Origin: Clostridium paridis
GTDB taxonomy: Bacteria > Bacillota > Clostridia > Clostridiales > Clostridiaceae
NCBI RefSeq assembly: GCF_016765615.1
Contig: NZ_JAESWA010000023.1
Location: 454,093-518,092 of the forward strand
DNA: 64,000 nucleotides
Reading direction: 5' to 3'
Part shown: positions 50,995 to 60,273 of the stretch, piece after piece
How positions within the stretch are numbered: position 1 is the first letter of the stretch
Layout of the letters: the number at the start of each line of letters is the position of its first letter
Position numbers and translations under genes: made by a program
The notes under the pieces: model-generated
What the model saw: the letters and a program-made list of their open reading frames with translations, nothing else
Databases searched by the model: none
Told to the model about the DNA's origin: nothing

Positions 50995-52929
50995 ATGAAA
51001 ATTAAGTATAAACTTATTATTAGCTATTTAGGGTTAATTATATTTGCTGTAAGTGTTTTAGGATATCTTATTGCAGAAAGATCCCAAAAGGCAGTATTAA
51101 CAGAAGTAAATGAAAAAAGTCAGCGCTTAACAGAATCAATATGTACAACTCTTAGTGTAAGAAATGATTTGCTAACAGAAAAATCCTATGGGGATTTAAA
51201 CTTTGCCATGTCTATTTTAAATGATTTAGATGTTATGAGGGTAGATTATAATGAAACTGTAAAAGTTGGGGAATTTAATTTGCCAGTTCTGTATGCGGGA
51301 AAGCAGAGATTATCCTTAGACAATACTATAGTTGACAAGCTTAAACAGTCTACTGGCACAGTTGGATCTATATTTCTACTTCATGATAATAAATTAATTA
51401 GAGTTTCAAGCACAATTTCAGTAGAAGATAAGAGTATAATAGGTACTTATATACCCAGTGATTCCATAGCTTATAAAAAAATACTTAATAAAGAAGAATA
51501 TATCGGTGATATAACAATACAAAATAATTCATATATAACAAGAATGAAACCATTACTTGATAAAGATAATAAAGTTATAGGGGCAATAGGCATTGGAAAT
51601 AAAGTTATAAATGACTATTTAGAGCAAACCTTAAGTAATATAAAATTAGGACAAACTGGTTATGTATATATATTAGATTCAGAAGGAAATGTAATTGTTC
51701 ACCCTTATGATAAAGGTAAAAATGTGAAAAATTATGATTTCGTACAAAATATGCATACGAACAATAGTGGGAAAATTGAGTATACATATAATGGAATAAA
51801 AAAAGTAGGATATTATAAATATTTTGAGCCGTGGCATTGGTATATTGTAACTTCAGCTAATTATGATGAACTTAATTCTTCAGCAATATCAATTTATGAG
51901 ACCACACTATTAACTGGATTAGGAATAGTTATATTAGGCGGAATTATAGCATTAATTATAGCTCATAATTTAGTGAAGCCTATAAATAAGCTAAAAGACT
52001 GCGTAGAGATAGCAGGAAAAGGAGATCTATCAGTAAGATGTAATATAAATAGTAAAAATGAAATAGGAATTCTTTCGAATAGCTTTAATAATATGTTGGT
52101 AGAAAATAATAGACTACTTGAGGAAACAGTTCAGTATGACAAATTAAAAACTGAATTTATAGCAAATATGTCTCATGAATTAAGAACTCCACTTAATATT
52201 ATATTTTCAACAGCACAATTATTTGATGTATTTATTAAAAGTGGTGAAGATGTAGATATTAAAAAGATAAAAGGTTACACAGGAAGCATAAAACAAAATT
52301 GTTATAGGTTATTAAGATTAGTAAACAATCTTATAGATGTTACTAAAATTGATTCTGGTTTTGTAAGTTTAGAATTAATGAATGCAAATATAGTACAAGT
52401 TGTTGAGGACATAACCCAATCAACTGCGGAGTATGTACAAAATATGTCAAGAACAATAATATTTGATACCGATGTAGAAGAAAAGTTTATGGCCTTTGAC
52501 CCGGCGAAACTTGAGAGAATATTACTTAATTTAATTTCCAATGCAACCAAATTTACTAATCCAGGTGATAGTATTGAAGTATCACTATTTGACAAGGGTG
52601 ATCATGTAATTATTTCAGTTAAGGATACAGGAGTAGGTATCCCTGAAGAAAGAATTCCTGAACTTTTCCAAAGATTTAAGCAGATAGATCCACTTTTAAG
52701 CAGAAGTCATGAAGGAAGTGGAATCGGATTATCCATAGTAAGAGCATTAGTTGAAATGCATGGAGGCACAATAGGAGTAAAAAGCAAATTTGGAGAAGGA
52801 ACAGAGTTTAATATATACATTCCAGCGAAAGTTATTAAAGAGGAACCAAAAACAAAGGTTAATAATGATTTAAACAACCAATCAAATGTTGAAAAAATTA
52901 AAATAGAATTCTCAGATATTTATAAATAA
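50995..52929 (+). CDS. Cache-domain sensor histidine kinase
   Basis: 644-aa membrane kinase. Helix 1 is at about 7-27, a Cache-type extracytoplasmic sensor at 30-295 (containing GQTGYVYILDSEGNVIVHP), helix 2 at 303-327, then HAMP. The phospho-acceptor lies in NMSHELRTPLNI (near 394), with ATPase boxes NLISNATKF, VKDTGVGIPEERI and GSGIGLSIVRALVEMHGG. AAAGGAGAAGG precedes the ATG. No response regulator is adjacent, so it is an orphan. A small ligand is expected. Confidence 0.88.
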   Translation: MKIKYKLIISYLGLIIFAVSVLGYLIAERSQKAVLTEVNEKSQRLTESICTTLSVRNDLLTEKSYGDLNFAMSILNDLDVMRVDYNETVKVGEFNLPVLYAGKQRLSLDNTIVDKLKQSTGTVGSIFLLHDNKLIRVSSTISVEDKSIIGTYIPSDSIAYKKILNKEEYIGDITIQNNSYITRMKPLLDKDNKVIGAIGIGNKVINDYLEQTLSNIKLGQTGYVYILDSEGNVIVHPYDKGKNVKNYDFVQNMHTNNSGKIEYTYNGIKKVGYYKYFEPWHWYIVTSANYDELNSSAISIYETTLLTGLGIVILGGIIALIIAHNLVKPINKLKDCVEIAGKGDLSVRCNINSKNEIGILSNSFNNMLVENNRLLEETVQYDKLKTEFIANMSHELRTPLNIIFSTAQLFDVFIKSGEDVDIKKIKGYTGSIKQNCYRLLRLVNNLIDVTKIDSGFVSLELMNANIVQVVEDITQSTAEYVQNMSRTIIFDTDVEEKFMAFDPAKLERILLNLISNATKFTNPGDSIEVSLFDKGDHVIISVKDTGVGIPEERIPELFQRFKQIDPLLSRSHEGSGIGLSIVRALVEMHGGTIGVKSKFGEGTEFNIYIPAKVIKEEPKTKVNNDLNNQSNVEKIKIEFSDIYK

Positions 52930-52934
52930 ATTAT

Positions 52935-52980
52935 AAGGATGTAATGTTTGTATAAAGTGCAATCATTACATCCTTTTATT
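52935..52980 (+). terminator. Terminator after histidine kinase
   Basis: AAGGATGTAATG (52935-52946) pairs with CATTACATCCTT (52964-52975), 17-base loop, then TTATTT. Confidence 0.7.
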
Positions 52981-53094
52981 TAGACATAATAAAATTTAAT
53001 GATGAATTAATAGAATAATATTTATATTTTGGAAAGGGAATATATATAATATATAGTTCACAAAAATTTGAAATAACTTTACGGAGGTATAGAT

Positions 53095-53862
53095 ATGTTT
53101 GAATTAAAGGGTAAAATAGCTGTAGTTACTGGAGCCTCAAGTGGACTCGGAAAAGATGCAGCCTTAGCTTATGCAAAGGAAGGTGCTAACCTATGTCTTT
53201 TAGCGAGGAGAATAGAAAAACTTGAAGAGCTTGAAAAGGAAATAAAAGCTTTGGGAGTTAAAGCAATCTCAATTAAGTGTGATGTAACTAAGGAAGATGA
53301 AGTTAAAGCAGCAATAGAAACTGCAGTTATTGAATTTGGCAGAATAGATATCTTACTTAATAATGCTGGAATAGCAGTTCGTGGTGGAGTTGACACCCTA
53401 AGCGAAGAGGACTGGAATAGAAGCATGGATACTAATGTTAAGGGAATTTACCTAGTTAGTAAATATGTAATTCCAATTATGAAAAGGCAAAACTATGGTA
53501 AGGTAATTAATATTAGCTCTATTAATGCAATACTTGCAGATAAAAATGATATATTTATAAGACATTCTTATAATGCATCTAAAGCAGCTGTTATTGGACT
53601 TTCAAGAGGAATGGCAGCATCTTATTCTCAATTTGGAATTACTGTTAATTCTGTATGTCCAGGATTATTTGAATCTGAAATGACAGAAAATACTTTATTT
53701 AAATCCAAAGAGTTCTTAACAAAATATAATATGCTTTGCCCAGCAAATAGACCAGCTAAAAGAGGAGAATTAAATGGAACAATACTTTACTTCTCGTCTG
53801 ATGCATCAAGTTATGTAACAGGGCAGCATATTGTGGTAGATGGCGGATTATCAATAGTGTAG
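53095..53862 (+). CDS. SDR family oxidoreductase
   Basis: 255-aa classical short-chain dehydrogenase. Cofactor loop TGASSGLG (12-19), NNAG near 90, catalytic Ser in NISSIN and YNASK with the Tyr/Lys pair near 160, and the end VVDGGLSIV. FabG/gluconate 5-dehydrogenase-like. The Arg pair in LARRIEKLEEL suggests NADP preference. GGAGGT precedes the ATG. Monocistronic with a terminator. Confidence 0.88.
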   Translation: MFELKGKIAVVTGASSGLGKDAALAYAKEGANLCLLARRIEKLEELEKEIKALGVKAISIKCDVTKEDEVKAAIETAVIEFGRIDILLNNAGIAVRGGVDTLSEEDWNRSMDTNVKGIYLVSKYVIPIMKRQNYGKVINISSINAILADKNDIFIRHSYNASKAAVIGLSRGMAASYSQFGITVNSVCPGLFESEMTENTLFKSKEFLTKYNMLCPANRPAKRGELNGTILYFSSDASSYVTGQHIVVDGGLSIV

Positions 53863-53889
53863 AATAATAAATATGTGAAAGAAAAGAGG

Positions 53890-53925
53890 TGCTAACCCAA
53901 TTAGAGGGTTAGCATTTCTTTTCTT
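53890..53925 (+). terminator. Terminator after SDR gene
   Basis: TGCTAACCC (53890-53898) pairs with GGGTTAGCA (53906-53914), then TTTCTTTTCTTTTTTT. Confidence 0.8.
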
Positions 53926-54027
53926 TTTTTATGCGCTTAAGTACACTGGCCGTAACATATTATGTAGCAGGGGAATATGATGTATTGTACGGACTGAAGA
54001 AAAATAAGTATTCAAAGGAGAAATATT

Positions 54028-54720
54028 ATGAATGACTTTAGTAGCAAACTAATGAGATTGATTGAAGATAATATAAGTAAGGGAAAATATGTACAAAAAA
54101 ATATTGAAGTTTCTGCTGCTACAGGAGATCAATATTTTGTCTTTCAATTAAGAAGTGATGGAGGTTATTCAATATTTGCAAAAGCTGATGTGGAAATGCC
54201 TAAAGAAATAGAAATCCCAAGTCAATTTAGTAATAAACCAGTGGTTTCAATCGGTAAAAATGCATTTAGCAATAGTGAAAATAGGGTGATAAAGAATCAA
54301 AAGATAGAGAGTGTAACTATACCAGAATCAATAATGAATATCTCAGATGAAGCTATGAAAGATTGTATAAGGCTTTTAAAAGTTATTATTTTTGGAAATA
54401 GGGTACCAACCCTAGGCAAAAATGTTTTCTTGAATACACCAAAAGAATTAGCAATATACGTTCCAGTAGGAATGGTAGATGTTTATAAAAATGATCCAAG
54501 CTGGAGTGCCTATAGGGATAAAATTCAAGCAATAGATGTGCCTTCACCAGAAGAAACTCCAAATCAAGAGGGGCTAGTTAATACTGTAGTTACAACAGTA
54601 GTTGATAGTAAAGATGTTTCAATATCTTATAATTTCTATTTCTTAAACATCACTAATTCTACAGTTGTGAATGATGATGAAAACTATGACGTTAAGAACT
54701 TTGATGATATAGATCAGTAA
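54028..54720 (+). CDS. BspA-type leucine-rich repeat protein
   Basis: 230-aa protein with two or three LRR_5-type repeats (VSIGKNAFSN, IESVTIPESIMNISDEAMKDC, LKVIIFGNRVPTLGKNVF) followed by a YVPVGMVDVYKNDPSWSAY cap usual in BspA-like proteins. No signal peptide, so probably intracellular or spore-associated. AAAGGAGAAA precedes the ATG. The next gene begins 35 bases later and is likely co-transcribed. Confidence 0.78.
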   Translation: MNDFSSKLMRLIEDNISKGKYVQKNIEVSAATGDQYFVFQLRSDGGYSIFAKADVEMPKEIEIPSQFSNKPVVSIGKNAFSNSENRVIKNQKIESVTIPESIMNISDEAMKDCIRLLKVIIFGNRVPTLGKNVFLNTPKELAIYVPVGMVDVYKNDPSWSAYRDKIQAIDVPSPEETPNQEGLVNTVVTTVVDSKDVSISYNFYFLNITNSTVVNDDENYDVKNFDDIDQ

Positions 54721-54755
54721 GTGAGTAAAATTTACTAAACAAAGGAGTAAAAGAT

Positions 54756-55547
54756 ATGGTTAGAAAAACAATTGAAACCAATGTTATTATAGCTGAGCAA
54801 GAAGAACTATTTTTTAAAGAAGTAGTATTTGATTTTGATGCATTACCACCACAAGAGGGAAGTGGCGGCCTTCTTTCTAATGTAGCTTCAAGACTATTTA
54901 AAATACAAAATATTGATGAAAGTGTTGAGGTTAAAGCATATCCTACAAGAGATTGTGCTATTATGTTTAATGCGTGGATAACAAAAAATATATCTTATAA
55001 AATTGCAGCACGAGTTCCAAAAGAAACTACTCCTATGCCTCCAACCCCTATGCCTGTTGCAGGTGATAATCCTCCAACCCCTCCACTAAATCCAATTGAG
55101 ATGGTAGGAGTAGGAATTGAAGATTCAGCTGGCTATCCAACAGTTTATGGACCACTTCATCACATGACAAAAGTAATCGACTTTGGTGGATTTGTAAAAT
55201 TAGATCTTCCATTTGGAGAAAAATTAAGAGAAACAGATACTGTAGAAGTAGTATGTGCAGAAATAGTAGGGACACATGATGAATTATTAAATCCAGAACC
55301 AATTCAAAACCAACATTCATCGACTTCAGTGACTTATCAAGAAGTGGAGATACCATTACCTCCAAATCCATTAGATCCTGATGCGCCACCACAAACTATG
55401 AAGATTATAGTACCAGTACCAGTGACTACTACAAGCTTTAAACCCTTTGATCCACCACTAACTCAATACGCAAGATTAAGGGAAAAAATGTGTATAAAAA
55501 TTAAAGTTAGAGTGATAAGAAAAGAGTGCGTTGATATAAATTCTTAA
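54756..55547 (+). CDS. Possible SPOCS-like structural protein
   Basis: 263-aa protein of unknown function with Pro-rich linkers (TPMPPTPMPVAGDNPPTPPL; PPNPLDPDAPPQ). The pattern VRKTIETNVIIAEQEEL and the beta segment AWITKNISYKIAARV recall the DUF3794/SPOCS domains of spore-coat proteins, but similarity is weak. No signal peptide. Paired with the LRR gene. A spore-surface role is a guess. Confidence 0.5.
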   Translation: MVRKTIETNVIIAEQEELFFKEVVFDFDALPPQEGSGGLLSNVASRLFKIQNIDESVEVKAYPTRDCAIMFNAWITKNISYKIAARVPKETTPMPPTPMPVAGDNPPTPPLNPIEMVGVGIEDSAGYPTVYGPLHHMTKVIDFGGFVKLDLPFGEKLRETDTVEVVCAEIVGTHDELLNPEPIQNQHSSTSVTYQEVEIPLPPNPLDPDAPPQTMKIIVPVPVTTTSFKPFDPPLTQYARLREKMCIKIKVRVIRKECVDINS

Positions 55548-55559
55548 GAAAAGTAATTT

Positions 55560-55603
55560 TTGAACTTTCAACTAATATATTCTTATAGTAGTTGAAAGTT
55601 CAA
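55560..55603. terminator. Bidirectional terminator
   Basis: A 15-bp perfect stem (55560-55574 with 55589-55603) between convergent genes. Confidence 0.8.
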
Positions 55604-55618
55604 AAGCTTATATACATT

Positions 55619-56065
55619 CTAAATATTATCAGGTTGATTAAAATCTTTAAGCATTTCTATAAAGTTTTCAAGCTCTAAATCATCCCATCTAGAAATACGT
55701 TCATAGAAAGCAGATTCTTTCTCTTTTAATGCCTCAATAGTTTTTTCACTTCCTAGATCAGTTAGTGATAATAGTACGCCACGTTTATCATTAGGAGATG
55801 GCTCACCTTTTACATAGTTTAATTTTTTCAATTGATTCACAAGCCTACTAACGGAACTACGATCCATTGCAGTTGATTCAGCTAAAGCTGTAGCACTCGT
55901 TGGGCCATAGGAGTAAAGCCAGCGAACAATAAGAAAGGCAGCAGGTTGTAGTGTGGAATCAAAACGTGCAGCTGTTTTCATATTTAATGCGTGGGATGCA
56001 CTTATTAGTGCATTAATCTGTTTACCTAGACTCAGCTCTAAATTTATTCTATTAGTATTTTTCAT
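55619..56065 (-). CDS. MarR family regulator
   Basis: 148-aa repressor with winged helix: GPTSATALAESTAMDRSSVSRLVNQLKKLNYV and wing PSPNDKRGVLLSLTDLG. GAGGTG precedes the ATG. It is divergent from an SDR gene, with TTGACATATGTCAA operators between, indicating that it represses both transcripts. Confidence 0.87.
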   Translation of the reverse strand: MKNTNRINLELSLGKQINALISASHALNMKTAARFDSTLQPAAFLIVRWLYSYGPTSATALAESTAMDRSSVSRLVNQLKKLNYVKGEPSPNDKRGVLLSLTDLGSEKTIEALKEKESAFYERISRWDDLELENFIEMLKDFNQPDNI

Positions 56066-56091
56066 AATTCACCTCACATGAAATAAAGTAC

Positions 56092-56107
56092 TTGACATAT
56101 ATCAAGC
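56092..56107. promoter_or_regulatory. MarR operator 1
   Basis: CTTGACATATATCAAG, one mismatch from a perfect palindrome. It contains a TTGACA -35-like box. Confidence 0.65.
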
Positions 56108-56120
56108 AAGTATATATAGT

Positions 56121-56135
56121 TGACATATGTCAAGT
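56121..56135. promoter_or_regulatory. MarR operator 2
   Basis: TTGACATATGTCAA is a perfect 14-bp palindrome centred 28 bases from operator 1. A third half-site ATGTCAAG lies at 56156-56163 next to the SDR ribosome site. Confidence 0.7.
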
Positions 56136-56176
56136 ATAATTATTTATTTAAATCATGTCAAGCAAGGAGGATTATT

Positions 56177-57052
56177 ATGGATAAATATCATACAGTTGTA
56201 ATTACTGGTGCTACTAGTGGTCTTGGACAATTAGTTGCAATTGATTTAGCAAAGAAAGGTGCTAACTTAGTGCTGACTGCAAGAAATAAGGAAAAAGCGA
56301 ACTCAACTAAAAAAATGCTTCAAGAATTAAATCCTAAAGCTAAAATAGACTTCTTTTATGGAGACTTATCACTACTTAAAGATGTTAAGAGAGTAGGAGA
56401 GGAGATTAAAACTAAGTATCCTAAAATTGATGTACTTATCAATAATGCTGGGCTACATGCATTTGAGCAAAGAATAACTTCAGAAGGGTTTCCTGAAATG
56501 ATTGCAGTTAATTATTTGGCACCATGGTTATTAACCAATATATTAAAAGAATCATTAATCAATTCAGAAAGTGCTAGAATTGTTAATGTTGCGTCTGAAG
56601 CATCGCGAAATCACGGTGAACTTAGACTTCCAGAAGATTTATTAGACACATCAAGCTTTACAGCTAGAGGGTCGTCAGTGATATATGGTAAGACAAAATT
56701 ATTAGATATTATGTTTACTTATGAACTTGCACGAAAACTTACTGGAACTAATGTTACAGTTAATTCTCTTAATCCAGGCTTCAATGTTACTGGGATTGGA
56801 CGTGAACTTTGGTTTTCCTCAATACTTGAAAAAATATTAAAGATTTTACATATCGGAGATCCTCGTAAAGGGGCAGATATTATTCTTAGTTTAGCTACTA
56901 GCTCAGAATATAATAAAATAACTGGTGGATATTTTAATGTTGGAACAGGAAAAGAGATCACTCCAGTATATCCTGGTAATGATAAGGATATGCAAAATAA
57001 ATTGTGGAATGATACTATGATGATGCTTAATGAAAGAGGGTATATTGAATAA
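56177..57052 (+). CDS. SDR oxidoreductase, retinol-dehydrogenase-like
   Basis: 291-aa short-chain dehydrogenase. TGATSGLG (10-17), LTARNKEKA, INNAGLHAFEQRIT, the active-site YGKTK, and NSLNPGFNVTGI. The longer C-terminal part fits the retinol/protochlorophyllide-type group. I use ATG 56177 behind AAGGAGG; the upstream ATG at 56120 falls within the operator. It is controlled by the divergent MarR. Confidence 0.87.
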   Translation: MDKYHTVVITGATSGLGQLVAIDLAKKGANLVLTARNKEKANSTKKMLQELNPKAKIDFFYGDLSLLKDVKRVGEEIKTKYPKIDVLINNAGLHAFEQRITSEGFPEMIAVNYLAPWLLTNILKESLINSESARIVNVASEASRNHGELRLPEDLLDTSSFTARGSSVIYGKTKLLDIMFTYELARKLTGTNVTVNSLNPGFNVTGIGRELWFSSILEKILKILHIGDPRKGADIILSLATSSEYNKITGGYFNVGTGKEITPVYPGNDKDMQNKLWNDTMMMLNERGYIE

Positions 57053-57219
57053 AAAGATTAATATATTCAACAAATATTAGAAAATAAAGATATAAAAATA
57101 GAAGCTTTGAAAAAATTCCAATGAAATATATTTAGGTTATAAACTATGAATCTTATTCATGTGATATAATGAAACAATTACTAGATAGTATTCTTTGTTC
57201 TATTATTTGGAGGGTTAGT

Positions 57220-58116
57220 ATGATTGAAAAAATATGTGAAATTATTAATGATGAGTATTGTTGCGATATTGATATAACTGTTGAGGAATGGAAACAATTA
57301 TTAACTAATCCTAAAGTTTTCGATGATAAAAGCATGGAAGCTATAAAAAAGTGGTATATAGAATCTGGGCACTCTGCTACTTGTAGTTATATTGGTAAAA
57401 AATATAATGAGCACAGTATGAGTGCAAATGGAATAATAAATGGTTTAGCTGGAAGAGTTCAAAAAGAACTTGGACGGTTCACTGTTAAAGGAATTGGGGG
57501 TATAGCTAAAGGTACAAGATTTATTGTTGTAATGAAGAGTAAACTAATTGATACAAAACCAAAGACTTGGGAGTGGACGCTTAGAGAGGAACTTGTAAAA
57601 GCTATTGAAGAATTATATATATTTTCAGATGATAGTTATTCAGATGATGATCTTGTTACAGATATCGGTGATATTGACATTTCTCCTGATTACCCTCATT
57701 TTGAGTATAGTGGTAAACCTAAAGATAAGAAGGATCCTCTTAATGTACAAAATAAATACTTATATCCTCGAAGTCACAAGGTATCAATAAATGCTTTGCA
57801 GCATGCAAATTATAAATGTGAATTTGATAATACCCATGTAACATTTACTAGGAGAAATTCGGATTTAAACTATACTGAACCTCACCATTTAATCCCAATT
57901 ACTTACCATAATAAATTTAAAGTATCTCTTGATGTTGAAGAAAATATTGTTTCTTTATGTTGCAATTGTCACAAACAAATACACTTGGGACAAGGGTTTG
58001 AAGTGATGTTAGAAAAACTATATAATGAGCGAAAAGATTTATTAAATATGGTGGGTATAGATATTTCGTTAGATAATCTTATTAAACTATATAAAAATGA
58101 AAAAGGCGATAATTAA
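57220..58116 (+). CDS. HNH endonuclease, possible type IV restriction
   Basis: 298-aa protein. The N-terminal ~90 residues (EEWKQLLTNPKVFDDKSMEAIKKWY...SMSANGIINGLAGRV) resemble a module also seen ahead of McrB-like or HNH restriction proteins. The C-terminal HNH domain has C-x-F-D, EPHHLIPIT and ENIVSLCCNCHKQIHLG. ATG 57220 follows GGAGGG. No methyltransferase is adjacent, in keeping with modification-dependent restriction. Orphan gene. Confidence 0.8.
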   Translation: MIEKICEIINDEYCCDIDITVEEWKQLLTNPKVFDDKSMEAIKKWYIESGHSATCSYIGKKYNEHSMSANGIINGLAGRVQKELGRFTVKGIGGIAKGTRFIVVMKSKLIDTKPKTWEWTLREELVKAIEELYIFSDDSYSDDDLVTDIGDIDISPDYPHFEYSGKPKDKKDPLNVQNKYLYPRSHKVSINALQHANYKCEFDNTHVTFTRRNSDLNYTEPHHLIPITYHNKFKVSLDVEENIVSLCCNCHKQIHLGQGFEVMLEKLYNERKDLLNMVGIDISLDNLIKLYKNEKGDN

Positions 58117-58231
58117 ATAGTAGAAATGTTATTAAAAGAAAACAAAGTTAGTAAAGATGTAAATGGAAAGTGAAAAATTACTTGGATTACAGCTTCATTT
58201 TTTTAAGAAGAGAAAATAAATATTTATAAAT

Positions 58232-58260
58232 AAAAAGATACATTTTATATGTATCTTTTT
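58232..58260. terminator. Bidirectional terminator
   Basis: AAAAAGATACAT (58232-58243) pairs perfectly with ATGTATCTTTTT (58249-58260), loop TTTAT, between convergent genes. Confidence 0.85.
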
Positions 58261-59156
58261 TATTTGCAAAAATCAATTCCTCGAACTTCTGTAGATACTT
58301 TTTGGGAAGGAGCATTCACAGAAAATACTTGTGCTATCCAAATTAGAATGCCACTTAGTGGAACATGTACTTCTGCTGTAGCTGAAGTATCACCTGAATT
58401 TACAAGATTACTTACATCTACTGATACATTACTCCACAGAGGGCCAGAAGAATTGTTAAAAACATTTGTTCCAACCATAGAGTTATTAAAATAAGCATTA
58501 TCTCTTCCATTAGAAGATTGTCCAACCATGTATGTTGTTTTAGCAGTAATAGGTGGATTGCCCACAATGAAATCCTGAAAGGTAGTTTCTATAGTATCAT
58601 CGTAAAATGCTACTAAACCTTTATTTATTAAAACAGTCTTAAAAGGTTTACTAAAATTAGAATATACAACTACTAAAGAAGCACCATCAGTTTGAAGGAC
58701 ACGAAATGCACCTCTTGGAAAATCTTCTAATACATTTATACCTTCTTTTGCAATAGATGAAACATCCGCATAAAATCCATCAATATAATCTCCCCCAAAA
58801 TCTATGGTACTTATTAAGGTTCCGGTTATATTTATGTTATTCAATTTACCACCTGGTAATATTGGACCTACATAACCACCAAATCTTATAACATCCCAAA
58901 ATAGAAATGCTGCTTCAATAGATGATCCAGGAGGTAAAGTTATACCTATAGTAGCAGATCCAGTAGCTGTAAGACCTACACCCATTGCTTCGTAATCTCC
59001 ATACAAAGCTCTGTTGTAAAATTCAGTTAATGGATTCGGAGTTGGCGCATATAATATGTCATATAGATCATTTCGATTTTGATCTATAGTGTAATTAATT
59101 GATACACCATCGGAGGGCATTATAAGAGGATGACTTTCAGTATTTTTGGTTTCCAT
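58260..59156 (-). CDS. Tandem paralogue A, beta-rich protein
   Basis: 298-aa protein of unknown function. It is mostly beta-strand with Gly/Asn/Thr-rich segments (GVGLTATGSATIGITLPPGS, AAFLFWDVIRFGG, TTYMVGQSSNGRDNAYFNNS). It has no signal peptide or anchor and ends STEVRGIDFCK. About 60% similar to the next gene upstream. GAGGT precedes the ATG. A surface, spore or secreted-toxin-like role cannot be decided. Confidence 0.65.
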   Translation of the reverse strand: METKNTESHPLIMPSDGVSINYTIDQNRNDLYDILYAPTPNPLTEFYNRALYGDYEAMGVGLTATGSATIGITLPPGSSIEAAFLFWDVIRFGGYVGPILPGGKLNNINITGTLISTIDFGGDYIDGFYADVSSIAKEGINVLEDFPRGAFRVLQTDGASLVVVYSNFSKPFKTVLINKGLVAFYDDTIETTFQDFIVGNPPITAKTTYMVGQSSNGRDNAYFNNSMVGTNVFNNSSGPLWSNVSVDVSNLVNSGDTSATAEVHVPLSGILIWIAQVFSVNAPSQKVSTEVRGIDFCK

Positions 59157-59241
59157 TAAAATTACCTCAAATAAGTATTACTTTTAATAGTATAAGATAT
59201 TCAAGGGCGTTATTTCTGGTTATAAATATTTAAGATCTTTT

Positions 59242-60141
59242 TTATTTGCAAAGATCAATTCCTCTAACTTCAGTAGATGGCTTTGAAGGAGTTTTTGGAA
59301 GAGGAGCATTCACAGAAAATGCTTGTGCGACCCATATGAGAATGTTGCTTTGAGCATTTAGTATTCCAGCTATAGCAGTTGTATCTCCAGGATTAACCTG
59401 GTTACTTACATCCAAAGTTACATTACTCCAGAAAAAGCCTGATGAGAAATTAAAAACATTAGTTGCAATCGTTGATCCATTAAAATAAGCAGCGTCATTG
59501 CCATTAGTAGTCTGACCGACCATATATGTTGTTTTAGCTATTATTGGCGAATTTGCAGCTTTAAAATTATTAATGGTAGTGTAAGCTGTTTCTCTAAAAA
59601 AGTAAAATATACCTTTATTTAATACTATTGTTTTATAAGGTAGACCATAATTATAATAGATAACAACTAAAGAGGCGCCGTCAGTTTGATATCTTCCTGG
59701 AATTCTTGGAAAGCCAGCAAGTTCATTATCCCCAATCTTTACTAAGTTGGTTACATCTGCATAAAATCCATTAACTTCTGAATCAAAACCAGTTGAACCA
59801 ATTAAAGTTCCAGTTATAGGGTTACCATTTAGTATACCACTTGGTAATACTGGAAGCGTACCTATGGATTTAGATACATCCCAAAAAAGAAAAGCAGCAA
59901 CAATAGTTGATCCATTAGGAAGGGATATGTTTATAGTGCCTGCTCCATTGATAGCCAAACCAATACCATTAGCCACATAATCACCATATAAAGTTATGTT
60001 GTAGAATTCAGTTAATGGAATTGGGTTTGGGGCTATGCCCATTACAGAGACATCACTTTGATTCTGATTTAAATCATAGTTAAATTGTTTTCCATCAGAT
60101 AATGTTGTAAAAGTAGGTGATTGTATATTTTTAACATCCAT
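59242..60141 (-). CDS. Tandem paralogue B, beta-rich protein
   Basis: 299-aa paralogue of the preceding entry with the same layout: NPIPLTEFYNITLYGDYVANG, AAFLFWDVSKS, TDGASLVVIYYNYG, TTYMVGQTTNGNDAAYFNGS, and the end STEVRGIDLCK. Its upstream non-coding segment resembles that of paralogue A, and a third copy's 3' stub lies just beyond it. Function unknown. Confidence 0.65.
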   Translation of the reverse strand: MDVKNIQSPTFTTLSDGKQFNYDLNQNQSDVSVMGIAPNPIPLTEFYNITLYGDYVANGIGLAINGAGTINISLPNGSTIVAAFLFWDVSKSIGTLPVLPSGILNGNPITGTLIGSTGFDSEVNGFYADVTNLVKIGDNELAGFPRIPGRYQTDGASLVVIYYNYGLPYKTIVLNKGIFYFFRETAYTTINNFKAANSPIIAKTTYMVGQTTNGNDAAYFNGSTIATNVFNFSSGFFWSNVTLDVSNQVNPGDTTAIAGILNAQSNILIWVAQAFSVNAPLPKTPSKPSTEVRGIDLCK

Positions 60142-60231
60142 TAAAATTACCTCGAATAACTATTATATTTAATAGTATAAGATATTCAGAGGTGTTATTT
60201 CTGGATATAAATTTTAAGAGCTTAAATATAT

Positions 60232-60268
60232 TTACAAAGATCAATTCCTATAACTTCAGTAGATTCTT
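60232..60268 (-). pseudogene. 3' stub of a third paralogue
   Basis: Read on the minus strand this encodes ESTEVIGIDLCK, matching the C-terminus of paralogues A and B, and it follows the same intergenic segment. The original stop is altered. It indicates a former third unit that was lost between here and the tetR gene. Confidence 0.65.
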
Positions 60269-60273
60269 TCTTT

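Noticed and set aside
55048-55392. Minus-strand reading frame of 114 codons
   Set aside because: It lies wholly inside the plus-strand Pro-rich gene, has no ribosome site and its composition follows from the reverse of Pro/Asp codons.
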